From Rhodocyclaceae bacterium (GTDB lineage: Bacteria > Pseudomonadota > Gammaproteobacteria > Burkholderiales > CAIKXV01), in contig JADCHX010000018.1 in assembly GCA_020248265.1 (NCBI GenBank), positions 47,189 through 111,188 on the forward strand: a stretch of 64,000 nt of DNA. The letters are read 5' to 3'. Position numbers and translations under genes: made by a program. Below, piece by piece: positions 36,748 through 45,769 of the stretch. The notes beneath the pieces were generated by a model that saw only the letters and a list, made by a program, of their open reading frames with translations, had not been told where the DNA came from and ran no database searches. Numbering within the stretch: position 1 is the stretch's first letter; every line of letters begins with the position of its first letter.

Positions 36748-37164
36748 TCAGAACGGCTTGACCACCACCAGCAGCACCACGGCGAACAGCACCAGCACCG
36801 GCAGTTCGTTCATCCACCGGTAGAACACATGGCCGCGCCGGTTGCCGCCGGCCTTGAACACTGCGAGCACCCGGCCGCACCACAGGTGATAGACGACCAG
36901 CAGCACGGTCAGCGCGAGCTTCACATGCAGCCAGCCACCGCCGAAGCCGTAGGCCAGCCATAGCGCCGACCCGAACACCAGCGCCAGCACGCCCAGCGGC
37001 GTCATGAACCGGTAGAGCTTGTGCGCCATCAGCAGCAGCCGGTCACGCTCCGCCGTACTGCCGGCAGGAACCATCGCAAGGTTCACGAAGATGCGCGGCA
37101 GGTAGAACAGCCCGGCGAACCAGCTGGTGACGAAGATGATGTGGAAGGCCTTGATCCAGAGCAT
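36748..37164 (-). CDS. hemJ: HemJ-type protoporphyrinogen oxidase / CopD-like membrane protein
   Basis: 138-residue membrane protein with four hydrophobic helices. MLWIKAFHIIFVTSWFAGLFYLPR with His8 is characteristic of HemJ (UPF0093), the oxygen-independent protoporphyrinogen IX oxidase in haem synthesis; the LKLALT-like segment appears as VKLALTVLLVVYHLWCG and the C-terminal FYRWMNELPV also matches. Length agrees with the family. It follows the ABC permease by 28 bases on the same strand. Confidence 0.8.
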   Translation of the reverse strand: MLWIKAFHIIFVTSWFAGLFYLPRIFVNLAMVPAGSTAERDRLLLMAHKLYRFMTPLGVLALVFGSALWLAYGFGGGWLHVKLALTVLLVVYHLWCGRVLAVFKAGGNRRGHVFYRWMNELPVLVLFAVVLLVVVKPF

Positions 37165-37192
37165 GTCGGCAGGGTCGAGCGATGGAAGGACT

Positions 37193-38011
37193 TCAGCGTA
37201 ACAGCCGCCGGCGCGCCAGTACCAGCGCGATATGGAAGGCTACGAGGCCGTAACCCGCCAGCACCGCGACGTGCAGCAGCAACTGCCCGGGCACCTCGCC
37301 GGCGAGCAGCGGGCGCGCAATCGCCACCGCATGGGTCAACGGCAGCGCGGCGGACACACCCTGCAACCAGTCGGGCAGCTGGCCGACCGGAAAGAATACG
37401 CCGCACACCAGCATCATCGGCGTGACCACCAGCGTGAAGTAGTACATGAAGAAGTCGTAGCTCGGGGAGAGCGCGGTGACGATCAGCCCCAGGCTGGCAA
37501 AGCACAGGCCCACCAGCAGCGCGAGCGGTATCAGCCAGAGCACCATCCACGACTGCGCCAGACCGAGCAGCCAGACCACGACCAGGATGGCCGCGCCCGA
37601 GAACAGGCTCTTGGTCGCCGCCCAGAGCGCCTCGCCGGTGACGATGTCATCGAGCGACAGCGGTGCATTCAGGATCGCGTCCCAGGTGCGCTGCACGTGC
37701 ATCCGCGAGAACGCGGAGTACAGCGCCTCGAAGGTCGCGGTGTTCATCGTGCTGTAGCAGATCGTGCCGGCGGCGAGGAAGGCGATGTACGGCAACCCGT
37801 CGATCGCCGGGATCAGCGACCCGAGCCCGTAGCCGAGCGCCAGCATGTAGAACGCCGGGTCTGCGAAGTTGCCCAGCATCGACGGGATCGCCAGCTTGCG
37901 CCAGACCAGGAAGTTGCGCCGCCAGACATGCAGGCAGCGCAGGCTGAACGAGGGTAGCCGCCAGGGCGAACTGCGCCCCGGCGCGCCGGCGGGATCGTGC
38001 AGGGTCGCCAT
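37193..38011 (-). CDS. ABC-2 type permease (NodJ-like)
   Basis: 272-residue membrane subunit of an exporter with about six helices and the ABC-2 motif region FFPVGQLPDWLQGVSAALPLTH. The order ATPase-permease and the family (NodI/NodJ or DrrA/B-like) suggest export of a lipid, polysaccharide or drug, but the substrate is unknown. Begins three bases after the ATPase stop. No nodulation genes are nearby, so a nod role is not implied. Confidence 0.85.
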   Translation of the reverse strand: MATLHDPAGAPGRSSPWRLPSFSLRCLHVWRRNFLVWRKLAIPSMLGNFADPAFYMLALGYGLGSLIPAIDGLPYIAFLAAGTICYSTMNTATFEALYSAFSRMHVQRTWDAILNAPLSLDDIVTGEALWAATKSLFSGAAILVVVWLLGLAQSWMVLWLIPLALLVGLCFASLGLIVTALSPSYDFFMYYFTLVVTPMMLVCGVFFPVGQLPDWLQGVSAALPLTHAVAIARPLLAGEVPGQLLLHVAVLAGYGLVAFHIALVLARRRLLR

Positions 38012-38014
38012 CGT

Positions 38015-38977
38015 TCAGTCGCGCATCTCGCGGCCGGTGAGCTTCAGGAACAGGTCTTCCAGGTTGGCCGGCCGATGCAGGTGGCGCAAGCCCGGCCAGC
38101 CGGCGAGGCTTGCAACCAGCGGCGCCGCGTCGTGGGCGTAGCAGAACACGGTCTCGCCGGTGCGCTCGCAGCGCTCGCTGTCCGGCTTCGCGTGCTTCGA
38201 TGCCCACTCGTCGATGCCATCGCCGTACACCTCGACCACCTGCGGCTCGATGTGCTCGGCGATCAGCGCGCGTGGCTCGCCGGTGGCGATGACCCGGCCC
38301 TGGTCGAGTACCGACAGACGGGTACACAGGCGCTCGGCCTCTTCCATGAAATGCGTGGTCAGCAGCAGCGTCTTGCCCTGGGCGGTGAGCTGCTTGAGCC
38401 GATCCCAGATCACGTGGCGTGCCTGCGGGTCGAGCCCGGTGGTGGGTTCGTCGAGGATCACGAGGTCAGGGTCGTTGACCAGGGCGCGCGCCAGGGTCAA
38501 CCGGCGCTTCATGCCGCCGGACAGCGCCTGGATCTTCGCGTCGCCGCGGCCGGCCAGGTTGGCGAACTCCAGCAGTTCCGGGATGCGCGCCTTCACGTGT
38601 GCATCGGACAGGCCGAAGTAGCGTCCGAACACCAGCAGGTTTTCGCGCACGGTGAAGTCGGGATCGAGGCTGTCGATCTGCGGCACCACGCCGACCCGCT
38701 GCCGTGCCTCGCGCGCCTGGCGCGGCAGTTCGAAACCGAACAGGTCGATCGACCCGGCATCCGGCTCGGCCAGCCCGAGGCAGAGCTTGAGCGTCGTGGT
38801 CTTCCCGGCACCGTTCGGGCCGAGCAGCCCGAAGCACTCGCCGGCCCGCAGTTCGAGGTCCACGCCAGCGACCACCTCGCGGTCGCCGTACGACTTGCGC
38901 AGGCCGGTGATCCGGGCGATCGTGGGCGCAACGGCACTCGCCGGCGCCGGGTGCTGCACCTCGGGTACAGGGTTCAT
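38015..38977 (-). CDS. ABC transporter ATP-binding protein (NodI-like)
   Basis: 320 residues. Walker [10 protein letters not shown] at 53-61, Q-loop region [11 protein letters not shown], signature [15 protein letters not shown], Walker [15 protein letters not shown] and switch His in [12 protein letters not shown]. The C-terminal 80 residues are the extension typical of ABC-2 exporters. Start overlaps the hydrolase stop by four bases. Partner of the permease at 37193. Confidence 0.92.
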   Translation of the reverse strand: MNPVPEVQHPAPASAVAPTIARITGLRKSYGDREVVAGVDLELRAGECFGLLGPNGAGKTTTLKLCLGLAEPDAGSIDLFGFELPRQAREARQRVGVVPQIDSLDPDFTVRENLLVFGRYFGLSDAHVKARIPELLEFANLAGRGDAKIQALSGGMKRRLTLARALVNDPDLVILDEPTTGLDPQARHVIWDRLKQLTAQGKTLLLTTHFMEEAERLCTRLSVLDQGRVIATGEPRALIAEHIEPQVVEVYGDGIDEWASKHAKPDSERCERTGETVFCYAHDAAPLVASLAGWPGLRHLHRPANLEDLFLKLTGREMRD

Positions 38978-39612
38978 TCGACGCCGGCGCTCGCCAGCGC
39001 ACGTCGCACCAGCCGGGCCAGCACCGGCAGCCGACCGTGGAAGAAATGGCCGGTACCGGGCACCAGCGAGACCGGCAGTTCCTGGGGCCGCGCCCAGTCT
39101 AGTACCGAACGCAGCGGCACCACGTCGTCGTCCTCGCCATGGATCACCACGGTGGACGGGCTCACCGGCCCCACCTCGAAGCGGCCGACTGCGGGTGCGA
39201 CCAGCACCACCAGAGAGAACGGATCGCCGGCTGCGTCCGCCCGTGCGGCAAGCCGGCTCGCGACGAAACCACCGAACGAAAAGCCGGCCACGACTGCCGG
39301 CAGCGGTCCGAAGCGCGTACGCAGTGCATCCATCACCAGCGCCAGGTCTTCGGCCTCGCCGTTGCCCTCGTCGTGCGTCCCCTCAGACTCGCCGACACCG
39401 CGGAAGTTCGGACGGGCCACCACGTGCCCCGCATCGAAGAACACGCGCGCCAGCGTGGTCACGACCTTGTTCTCGTTGGTGCCGCCAAACAGCGGGTGCG
39501 GATGCGCGATCAGCGCGATACCGCGACGATCCGGCCCAGGGTCGTTCAGCTTGACTTCGATCCGGCCCGCCGCGCCGCGGACGTCGAAGCGGCTCAGCGT
39601 CGATGGCTTCAT
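38974..39612 (-). CDS. Alpha/beta hydrolase (COG2945-like)
   Basis: 212 residues. Short serine hydrolase with [29 protein letters not shown], nucleophile elbow GFSFGGF, and the acid/His regions [11 protein letters not shown] and TGHFFHGRL. No signal peptide. In an operon between ferredoxin (4-base gap) and the ABC ATPase (ATGA overlap). Substrate unknown. Confidence 0.85.
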   Translation of the reverse strand: MKPSTLSRFDVRGAAGRIEVKLNDPGPDRRGIALIAHPHPLFGGTNENKVVTTLARVFFDAGHVVARPNFRGVGESEGTHDEGNGEAEDLALVMDALRTRFGPLPAVVAGFSFGGFVASRLAARADAAGDPFSLVVLVAPAVGRFEVGPVSPSTVVIHGEDDDVVPLRSVLDWARPQELPVSLVPGTGHFFHGRLPVLARLVRRALASAGVE

Positions 39613-39616
39613 GGCA

Positions 39617-39925
39617 TCAGACTCGCAACCGCTCCACCGGGCGACCGTTCAGCAGGTGCTCGTCGATGATCTCGTCGATGTCGCCGCGGTCGACATAGGT
39701 GTACCAGACTGCCTCCGGGTAGACGACCAGCACCGGGCCGAGTTCGCAGCGGTCCAGGCAGCCGGCCATGTTCACCCGGACCTTGCCCTCGCCCGACAGG
39801 CCGAGCGCCTTCACCCGCTTCTTTGCGTAATCGCGCACCTCGGACGCACCGTGGTCGTTGCAGCACGCAGCGCCGGATTCACGCTGGTTGCAGCAGAAGA
39901 AGACATGGTGGCGATAGTGGCTCAT
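39617..39925 (-). CDS. Thioredoxin-like [2Fe-2S] ferredoxin
   Basis: 102 residues. Cys residues at 11/12, 21/22, 56 and 60 (HVFFCCNQRE, AACC, MAGCLDRCELGP) fit the Shethna-like thioredoxin-fold ferredoxin. ATG at 39925; a TTG two codons upstream is possible. First gene of a minus-strand run continuing through hydrolase, ABC exporter and HemJ. Redox partner unknown. Confidence 0.87.
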   Translation of the reverse strand: MSHYRHHVFFCCNQRESGAACCNDHGASEVRDYAKKRVKALGLSGEGKVRVNMAGCLDRCELGPVLVVYPEAVWYTYVDRGDIDEIIDEHLLNGRPVERLRV

Positions 39926-40014
39926 CGGCAAGTCCGCGTGGATAGACGCTCATTATAGCCAGGGCATCACACCAGCACATCGATCTGCGAGGCGATCCGC
40001 CGGGACACCGGCGC

Positions 40015-41181
40015 TCAGCGCGCAGGACCGGCAGCAGGCGCAATCCCGGGCAATGCACCCCTGCGCAACAGCCGCCGCAGCCGGAACAGGTACGCCGCGG
40101 CCGCCAGCGGCCACAGCTCGGCAACCGTGCGCGCGAGCCCGGTGTAGTTGAGCAGCTGACCGTAGTTCCAGCGGAAAGGCCACAGGGCCTCGAGCGGCTG
40201 CAGTGGATTCTCGTACAGGTGGATCGACACGAACGAACAGCACAGCACGAAGATGCCGACGCCGGCCACCGCCATCCGGGGCAGCGCAACCATCACCGCC
40301 GCGAGCGCGGCGCCGGCGCCGATCCCGGCGAGGACCTCGTCCGACAGCCAGATGAAGGCCGCCTCGGCCTTCAGCATCGCGAGGCCCGCGCCGAACTTGA
40401 TCAGCACGGCCATCGCCAGCAGCGACAGCATGGCGACCAGCGCATGCCAGCGACGGCGCATCAGGGCCATCACGAACAGGCCGACCGCAAAGGTATTCAC
40501 CGCCACGGCGAGTGCGGAACCGACGGAGAACTCGCGCGGCGGAATGAAGCCGGTGCCCGGGATAGGCACCGTCGCCGGCAGCGCGCGCAGCGACATCAGC
40601 GGCAGGGACGGATCGAGCTGGGTCAGGAACCACAACGCCACCAGGGCCAGACCCGGCTCGGCGACCCGTCCCGGCAGACACCAGCGGCGGCGCAGATCGC
40701 GCACACTCGCCCAGAACGGCATGCGCCCGGTGCGCACGGCGAGCAGCGTCCCGAGCAGCGTGCCAGTGGCGTTGAGCAACAGGTCGACGCTGGAGGCGAC
40801 CCGGCCCGGCAGGTACATCTGCGCCGTCTCCAGGGCGAAGCTGAGCGCGGCGCCGGCCAGCGTCGCCAGCAGCACCGCAAACACCGGCCTCATCCAGCGC
40901 ATGGTCGCCAGCGTCAGCAGCAGGCCCAGCGGCAGGTAGGCAGCGCCGTTGATGAACAGGTCGAAACGCTGCCAGCGGCGCGGCCACGGCTCATCGAGAA
41001 AGGCCAGCGGCGGCACGCCGGGCGTCGCCCAGCCGGTGAACGGAGACAGGCTCGCATAGACGATGACCAGCAGGTAAGCTCCGGCGCAATACAACGCGAG
41101 CCGGCTTTCCCGCGCCTGATCGAGCCGGAAATCCGTGACGACGTGCGTAACGACTTCAGTATCCGGCCCCGCAGGATTCAT
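40015..41181 (-). CDS. VanZ-like membrane protein
   Basis: 388-residue protein with about ten hydrophobic segments. The first half contains VanZ-like elements: VIVYASLSPFTGW, DLFINGAAYLPLG, and ETAQMYLPGRVASSVDLLLNATG. VanZ proteins modify sensitivity to glycopeptides in Gram-positives, but in proteobacteria the role is unknown. The start lies two bases from the start of the divergent DHH gene. The C-terminal half has no recognised family. Confidence 0.75.
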   Translation of the reverse strand: MNPAGPDTEVVTHVVTDFRLDQARESRLALYCAGAYLLVIVYASLSPFTGWATPGVPPLAFLDEPWPRRWQRFDLFINGAAYLPLGLLLTLATMRWMRPVFAVLLATLAGAALSFALETAQMYLPGRVASSVDLLLNATGTLLGTLLAVRTGRMPFWASVRDLRRRWCLPGRVAEPGLALVALWFLTQLDPSLPLMSLRALPATVPIPGTGFIPPREFSVGSALAVAVNTFAVGLFVMALMRRRWHALVAMLSLLAMAVLIKFGAGLAMLKAEAAFIWLSDEVLAGIGAGAALAAVMVALPRMAVAGVGIFVLCCSFVSIHLYENPLQPLEALWPFRWNYGQLLNYTGLARTVAELWPLAAAAYLFRLRRLLRRGALPGIAPAAGPAR

Positions 41182-41183
41182 CG

Positions 41184-42146
41184 ATGAAATTCTATGACGT
41201 TTTCAATGGCGATGCGGATGGCCTGTGCGCGTTGCACCAGCTGCGCCTCGCCGAGCCGCGCGAAGCGATCCTGGTCACCGGCACCAAGCGCGACATAGAG
41301 CTGCTGGCGCGGGTGGAGGCCGGGCGCGGCGACGAGATCACCGTGTTCGACATCTCGCTCGAGATCAATCGCGAAGCGTTGATGCGCGCGCTCGATGCGG
41401 GCGCGCGGGTGCGCTACTTCGACCACCATTTCGCCGGCACCATCCCGCAGCGTCCGGGTTTCCGGGCGCACATCGACGGCTCTGCCGACACCTGCACCAG
41501 CCTGATCGTCGACCGTTTCCTGAACGGCAAGTATCGCGCATGGGCGGTGGTCGCGGCATTCGGCGACAACCTGCGCGAAGCGGCGTGGAAGGCAGCCGAA
41601 CCGCTCGAGATGAACGACATGCAGATGCATACGCTGCGTGTGCTCGGCGAATGCCTGAACTACAACGCGTACGGCGAATCGCTCGACGACCTTCACTACC
41701 AGCCAGACGAGCTGTACGAGACGCTGCGCCGGTACGAGAACCCGCTCGATTTCGTGGTCGCCGAGCCGGTGTACGAGGTGCTGCGCACCGCGTTGTCGGA
41801 CGACCTCGCGCGCGCTACCGAGCTGGAACCCGCGATGGCGCGCGAATCCAGTGCCGCATTCATCCTGCCCGATGCCGCCTGGTCACGCCGTATCTCCGGC
41901 TTCTTCAGCAACCAGCTCACCAATGCATTCCCGATGCGCGCGCACGCGGTGCTCACCGTACGCGCTGGCGGCTACCTGGTCAGCGTGCGCGCGCCGGCCA
42001 GCATCCCGGCCGGAGCCGACGCGTTATGTCGGCAATTCGAGACCGGCGGCGGGCGCTCGCGTGCCGCCGGCATCCAGCTTCTGCCGGACTCGGACCTGCC
42101 GCGCTTCCTCGCCGCCTTCGAGAGGGCCTACCCCGGGCACGGCTAG
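41184..42146 (+). CDS. DHH-family phosphoesterase-like protein
   Basis: 320 residues. N-terminal DHH motifs: FNGDADGLCA (residues 7-16) and the DHH triad YFDHH (Asp80, His81, His82), VFDIS earlier and AFGDN later. Likely a metal-dependent phosphoesterase, perhaps of oligonucleotide or cyclic dinucleotide type; the C-terminal part shows GGGRSRAAGI, similar to DHHA1. Starts on ATG in the palindrome CATCGATG shared with the divergent gene. Function is open. Confidence 0.75.
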   Translation: MKFYDVFNGDADGLCALHQLRLAEPREAILVTGTKRDIELLARVEAGRGDEITVFDISLEINREALMRALDAGARVRYFDHHFAGTIPQRPGFRAHIDGSADTCTSLIVDRFLNGKYRAWAVVAAFGDNLREAAWKAAEPLEMNDMQMHTLRVLGECLNYNAYGESLDDLHYQPDELYETLRRYENPLDFVVAEPVYEVLRTALSDDLARATELEPAMARESSAAFILPDAAWSRRISGFFSNQLTNAFPMRAHAVLTVRAGGYLVSVRAPASIPAGADALCRQFETGGGRSRAAGIQLLPDSDLPRFLAAFERAYPGHG

Positions 42147-42152
42147 AACACC

Positions 42153-42180
42153 GACATGGGGGTCACGACATGGGGGTCAG
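42153..42180 (+). repeat. Tandem 14-base duplication with adjacent dispersed-repeat-like motif
   Basis: CGACATGGGGGTCA occurs twice back to back (42153-42166, 42167-42180), followed by GGTCTTGTCTTTTGCA to 42196. The phrase GGGTCAGGTCTTGTCTTTTG resembles short repeats scattered in other environmental proteobacteria. It forms the end of the cupin gene. Confidence 0.5.
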
Positions 42181-42569
42181 GTCTTGTCTTTTGCAGGAAA
42201 GAATCGGTTGGGTGCCAGGAAGAATGCCAGCACCAGTGCCCCCTTCGGCGAACGCGCGGAATGCCGGCTGCCGGCTGGCCGCCAGACGAAGTTGCCGGCG
42301 GTGCACTCGCCCTCGTCGTCCTCGATCGCGCCTTCGAGAATGTAGGACTGCTCGATGCGCACGTGTTCATGGTCGCCGAGCACCGCGCCCGGTGCCCAGT
42401 GGAAGAGCGCGGTCAGCAGCCCGGTGGACGGCTCCTCCAGCAGCACCTTCATCCGGATCAGCGGCGAAGGCGTGTCGCGCCAGGGCAGCGATTCGACGTC
42501 GACGAAACGCGACGCGAGCGCGGACAGCGCGGCATGCGGGCTCGGCAGATCGGGTGTGGCGGCGCTCAT
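42177..42569 (-). CDS. Cupin domain protein
   Basis: 130-residue single-domain cupin. Metal-ligand candidates are His67, His69, Glu73 (GDHEHVRIEQSYILEG) and His103 (GSRHSARSP), the two classic cupin motifs. It resembles ChrR-type cupins, so it may be a sensor or small dioxygenase; function not known. Its last four codons (KDKT) and stop lie in a repeat-like sequence, so the C-terminus may have been altered. Diverges from the amidohydrolase across 83 bases. Confidence 0.75.
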   Translation of the reverse strand: MSAATPDLPSPHAALSALASRFVDVESLPWRDTPSPLIRMKVLLEEPSTGLLTALFHWAPGAVLGDHEHVRIEQSYILEGAIEDDEGECTAGNFVWRPAGSRHSARSPKGALVLAFFLAPNRFFPAKDKT

Positions 42570-42652
42570 GCAGGGGCTCCGGCTGTGGATGGACAGGGGG
42601 CGAGGCTGCGCCCGTCGCTGCAGGCCGGGCAGGCTCCGGTGTATTGTGCGAC

Positions 42653-43567
42653 ATGCTCGACCAACCGATCACCCCCCGACAGATGACCGCCAGCACGATC
42701 CCCACCTGCATCCCGCACGACCCCGCCCCACGCGCGCCGAAGGTACCGTTCCCGGCGCATGCCTGCGACACACATGCACATGTGTGCGGTCCGGCGTCGC
42801 GCTACCCGTACTGGTCGGAGCGCATCTATACCCCGCCCGACGCCCTCCTCTCGGAATACCGTCACATGCTGGACACCCTCGGCTGCGAGCGTGCCGTGCT
42901 GGTACAGCCGAGCGTGTATGACGTCGACAACCGCGCGATGCTCGATGCGCTGGCCGCCGATCCGAAGCGCCTGCGCGGCGTGGCGGTGGTGCCGTTCGAC
43001 ATACCGGTGGCCGAGATCGAGCGGCTCGACGCTGCCGGCGTGCGCGGCGTCCGTTGCAACATCGTCGACCTCAAGAGCGGCAAGGGCCAGTTGCCCCTGG
43101 ATGCCCTGACTGGCCTGGCGAAAAAGGTCAGGCCGTTCGGCTGGCATGTCGAGTTCCTGATGCACGTGAACGAGTTCCCCGACCTCGACCGTCAGCTCGC
43201 CGGCTTTCCGGTGCCGGTGGTATTCGGCCACCTCGGCTACGTACCCACCGGCAGGGGCACCACCGACGCGGGCTTCCAGGCACTGGTGCGCCTGATGAAG
43301 GACGGCGTCGCATGGGCCAAGATGACCGGCCCGTACCGCCTGACCGGCACCGAGATGCCCTACCCGGACACCGACGATTTCGCGTTCGCGCTGGTCGATG
43401 CCGCGCCACAGCGGCTGGTATGGGGCACCGACTGGCCGCATGTGATCGTGAAGACGCGCATGCCCAACGACGGCGACATCGCCGACCTGCTCGGGCACTG
43501 GGTACCCGACGTTGCGGTGCGCAACCGCATACTGGTGGATAACGCGGCGGCGCTGTACGGGTTCTGA
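42653..43567 (+). CDS. Amidohydrolase family 2 protein (PDC hydrolase-like)
   Basis: TIM-barrel metal-dependent hydrolase, 304 residues from ATG 42653 (or 294 from 42683). Metal His pair in ACDTHAHVCGP (His41, His43), FGHLGYVP, and GTDWPHVIVKTRMPNDG. Similar to 2-pyrone-4,6-dicarboxylate hydrolases and related lactonases; the substrate is not fixed. No aromatic-degradation genes are next to it. Convergent with the M50/HlyD gene across 57 bases. Confidence 0.8.
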   Translation: MLDQPITPRQMTASTIPTCIPHDPAPRAPKVPFPAHACDTHAHVCGPASRYPYWSERIYTPPDALLSEYRHMLDTLGCERAVLVQPSVYDVDNRAMLDALAADPKRLRGVAVVPFDIPVAEIERLDAAGVRGVRCNIVDLKSGKGQLPLDALTGLAKKVRPFGWHVEFLMHVNEFPDLDRQLAGFPVPVVFGHLGYVPTGRGTTDAGFQALVRLMKDGVAWAKMTGPYRLTGTEMPYPDTDDFAFALVDAAPQRLVWGTDWPHVIVKTRMPNDGDIADLLGHWVPDVAVRNRILVDNAAALYGF

Positions 43568-43624
43568 GCCGGATCGTCCGGCGGATTCGCCCCGCAGAAG
43601 TGCCGGGACCGCTGCGGCGATCGG

Positions 43625-45769
43625 TCAGAATGCGCCCTGGCGGAACAGTGCCGCGGCGATGGCCGACAGCCAGCGGCGTCCCGGACTGTCCGGGCGGGCG
43701 TCGATATGGACGGCGACACGCCTGACAGCGACGCGGCCGGGCAGCGGGTCATCGCCCTCGATCACGACCCGGTAGAGCGCATCGACCGGTGCCAGACCAC
43801 CGCCGGGCCCGGCAGGCAGGACCTCGACCGGACCACCGTGGCCGTCGGCGAGCAGCCGGTGCGGCAGGCGCTGGACGCGTGCGCCATCGATCGCCGTGAG
43901 GCGGCCGGAGAGCCGGTGCCCACTGCCGGCAACGATCACCGTCACGGCAGCGCCAGCCTCGATGCGCGACAGATCGGCCTCGGCAACCAGCGCCTCGACC
44001 TGCCAGCCCCGTGCGTAAACCAGCCAGGCAATCGGCGTGGCGGCATCGACCCAGCTGCCCGGAGCGAGCAGCGGGTCGACATCGCGAACAGCGCCGGTAT
44101 GCTCGGCCACGATGCGCAGGCGGGCGAGCTCGGTGGCGCGCGCACCGGCCTCGGCGCGCCAGCGCTGGCTCTGGCGATCGGCGATCACCTGGCGCGCGGC
44201 GCCATCCTGATCAAGGCCGACCGCGCCGCCAGCGGCACGCCGGTAACCCTCGGCCACCGCCAGCGCACGCCGGCGCTCGTCGTCCTCGCGCGGCGCATGA
44301 AGCTCGGCGAGTACATCGCCAGCCTGCACCGCCTGGCCCTCGCTCACCGACAGGCGTTCGATGCGACCGGCGTAGGGGGCGTACACCGCCTGCTCGCCCG
44401 CTGAGCGCAGCACGCCAGGCGCCTGGACACGGGTCGGCCAGGGCAGGAGCAGCGCGATCAGCGGCAGGCCGATGGCCAGCAGCAGCACGAGGACGCGCGA
44501 TCGGCGCACGGCTGCACGCTGCTGCCACCACGCACGCAGCTCGGTGGCAACCGGACGTCCGATGAACACCCAGAGCTCGACCGCGAACAGCAGGATGCCC
44601 AGCGCCTTGAAGAACAGGTGGTAGACCAGCAGCGCGATACCGACGAACACCACCAGACGGTAGAGCCAGGTAACCAGCGCAAAGGCCACCAGCAGCGTGC
44701 CACGGCCCGGCGGCAGGCTCTCGGGCACCGGTGCTTCCAGCCCGAGCACGACCCGCCGCAGCCAGCGGCGTGCATGGGCACCGGCACGCTCGTGCAGGGC
44801 CGGAAAATCGAGCCAGTCGCACAGGATGAAGTAGCCGTCGAAACGCATGAACGGGCTGGCATTGACCAGCAGCGTCCAGGTCCAGGAGGTGGTCGCCAGC
44901 AGGAAAAGCGCGTGGCGCAAGGGCCCATCGGGGAGCAGGCACCATGCCAGCGTCGCCCACGCCGCCAGCGCCAGCTCGGCGACGATGCCTGCGCTGGCGA
45001 TCGCCATGCGGTGGCGCGCACGGATCAGTTTCCAGCCTTCACCGGTATCGGTATAGGCCATGGGCCAGAGCACCACCAGCGCGATGCCCATGTGGCCCAC
45101 TCGCACGCCGTACCGGGTTGCGGTGAGTGCATGCGCCAGTTCGTGCACCAGCTTGGAGAAGGCGAGCGCAACGAGCAGCGTGGCTCCGCCCTGCCAGCTC
45201 AGCAGCGCCCCCGCGCCCGCCCGCACCTCGTCCCATTGCCGCGCGGCGAGCAGCAGTCCGGCCGTGCCAGCGAACACGGTCAGTAAAAGGAAGCCGCGGG
45301 TCCAGAGCATCCCCAGACGGGGTGCCAGCCAGGCCAGCACGCGTGCCGGGCGCACCAGCGGTATGCGCACGAACAGATAGTGCTGCAGCCACCAGCGCCA
45401 GCCGAAGCGCGGCGGCAGCACCCGCGCCGGCAACGCGCGCAGCAACTGCTGTGCACGCAGGAATGCGGCGAAGGCCTCGACATCGGCCGGCTCGACCTGC
45501 AGGACGGTGTCGGCGCGGATCTGCGCCGCGATCTGCGCGGCATCCCCGAGATGCCAGCGCGCCAGCATCTCGAACTCCAGCCAGCCGATGCGGCAGTAGC
45601 GGTTGGCCACCGGGTCGGCGACATGCCAGGCCGGCGAGCCGTCGGGGTTGTCGCCGGCACGGTGCAGGCGCAGTTCCTCCCGCAGCTCGGGCCAGGGTAC
45701 GGGCGCCGCCTGTGCAGGGCGCCCCACCGGGATCGCCCCTTCCGCTGCAGCGACGGCCGAAATCAGCAT
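43625..45769 (-). CDS. PqqD-like/M50 metalloprotease/HlyD adaptor fusion protein
   Basis: 714-residue inner-membrane protein. Residues about 25-115 resemble a PqqD/RRE-like winged helix (WHVADP, then a helical segment FAAFLRAQQLL). The membrane part from about 155 has HELAH (His209, Glu210, His213) and NASPFMRFDG (third ligand Asp311), the complete M50/site-2 protease set. Several more helices reach about 443, then an HlyD-like biotinyl-lipoyl adaptor (AVYAPYAGRIERLSVSEGQAV at 461-481) extends to the end. It resembles proteins annotated as 'putative peptide zinc metalloprotease'. ATG 45769 overlaps the previous stop by seven bases. Last gene of the giant-protein operon. Function in export or processing is inferred. 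Confidence 0.85.
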   Translation of the reverse strand: MLISAVAAAEGAIPVGRPAQAAPVPWPELREELRLHRAGDNPDGSPAWHVADPVANRYCRIGWLEFEMLARWHLGDAAQIAAQIRADTVLQVEPADVEAFAAFLRAQQLLRALPARVLPPRFGWRWWLQHYLFVRIPLVRPARVLAWLAPRLGMLWTRGFLLLTVFAGTAGLLLAARQWDEVRAGAGALLSWQGGATLLVALAFSKLVHELAHALTATRYGVRVGHMGIALVVLWPMAYTDTGEGWKLIRARHRMAIASAGIVAELALAAWATLAWCLLPDGPLRHALFLLATTSWTWTLLVNASPFMRFDGYFILCDWLDFPALHERAGAHARRWLRRVVLGLEAPVPESLPPGRGTLLVAFALVTWLYRLVVFVGIALLVYHLFFKALGILLFAVELWVFIGRPVATELRAWWQQRAAVRRSRVLVLLLAIGLPLIALLLPWPTRVQAPGVLRSAGEQAVYAPYAGRIERLSVSEGQAVQAGDVLAELHAPREDDERRRALAVAEGYRRAAGGAVGLDQDGAARQVIADRQSQRWRAEAGARATELARLRIVAEHTGAVRDVDPLLAPGSWVDAATPIAWLVYARGWQVEALVAEADLSRIEAGAAVTVIVAGSGHRLSGRLTAIDGARVQRLPHRLLADGHGGPVEVLPAGPGGGLAPVDALYRVVIEGDDPLPGRVAVRRVAVHIDARPDSPGRRWLSAIAAALFRQGAF

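Noticed and set aside
37193..38977. The NodI/NodJ-like ABC pair as ATPase for the giant protein
   Set aside because: It is an ABC-2 type exporter for small or lipid substrates, lies in another operon five genes away, and has no peptidase or CLD domain.
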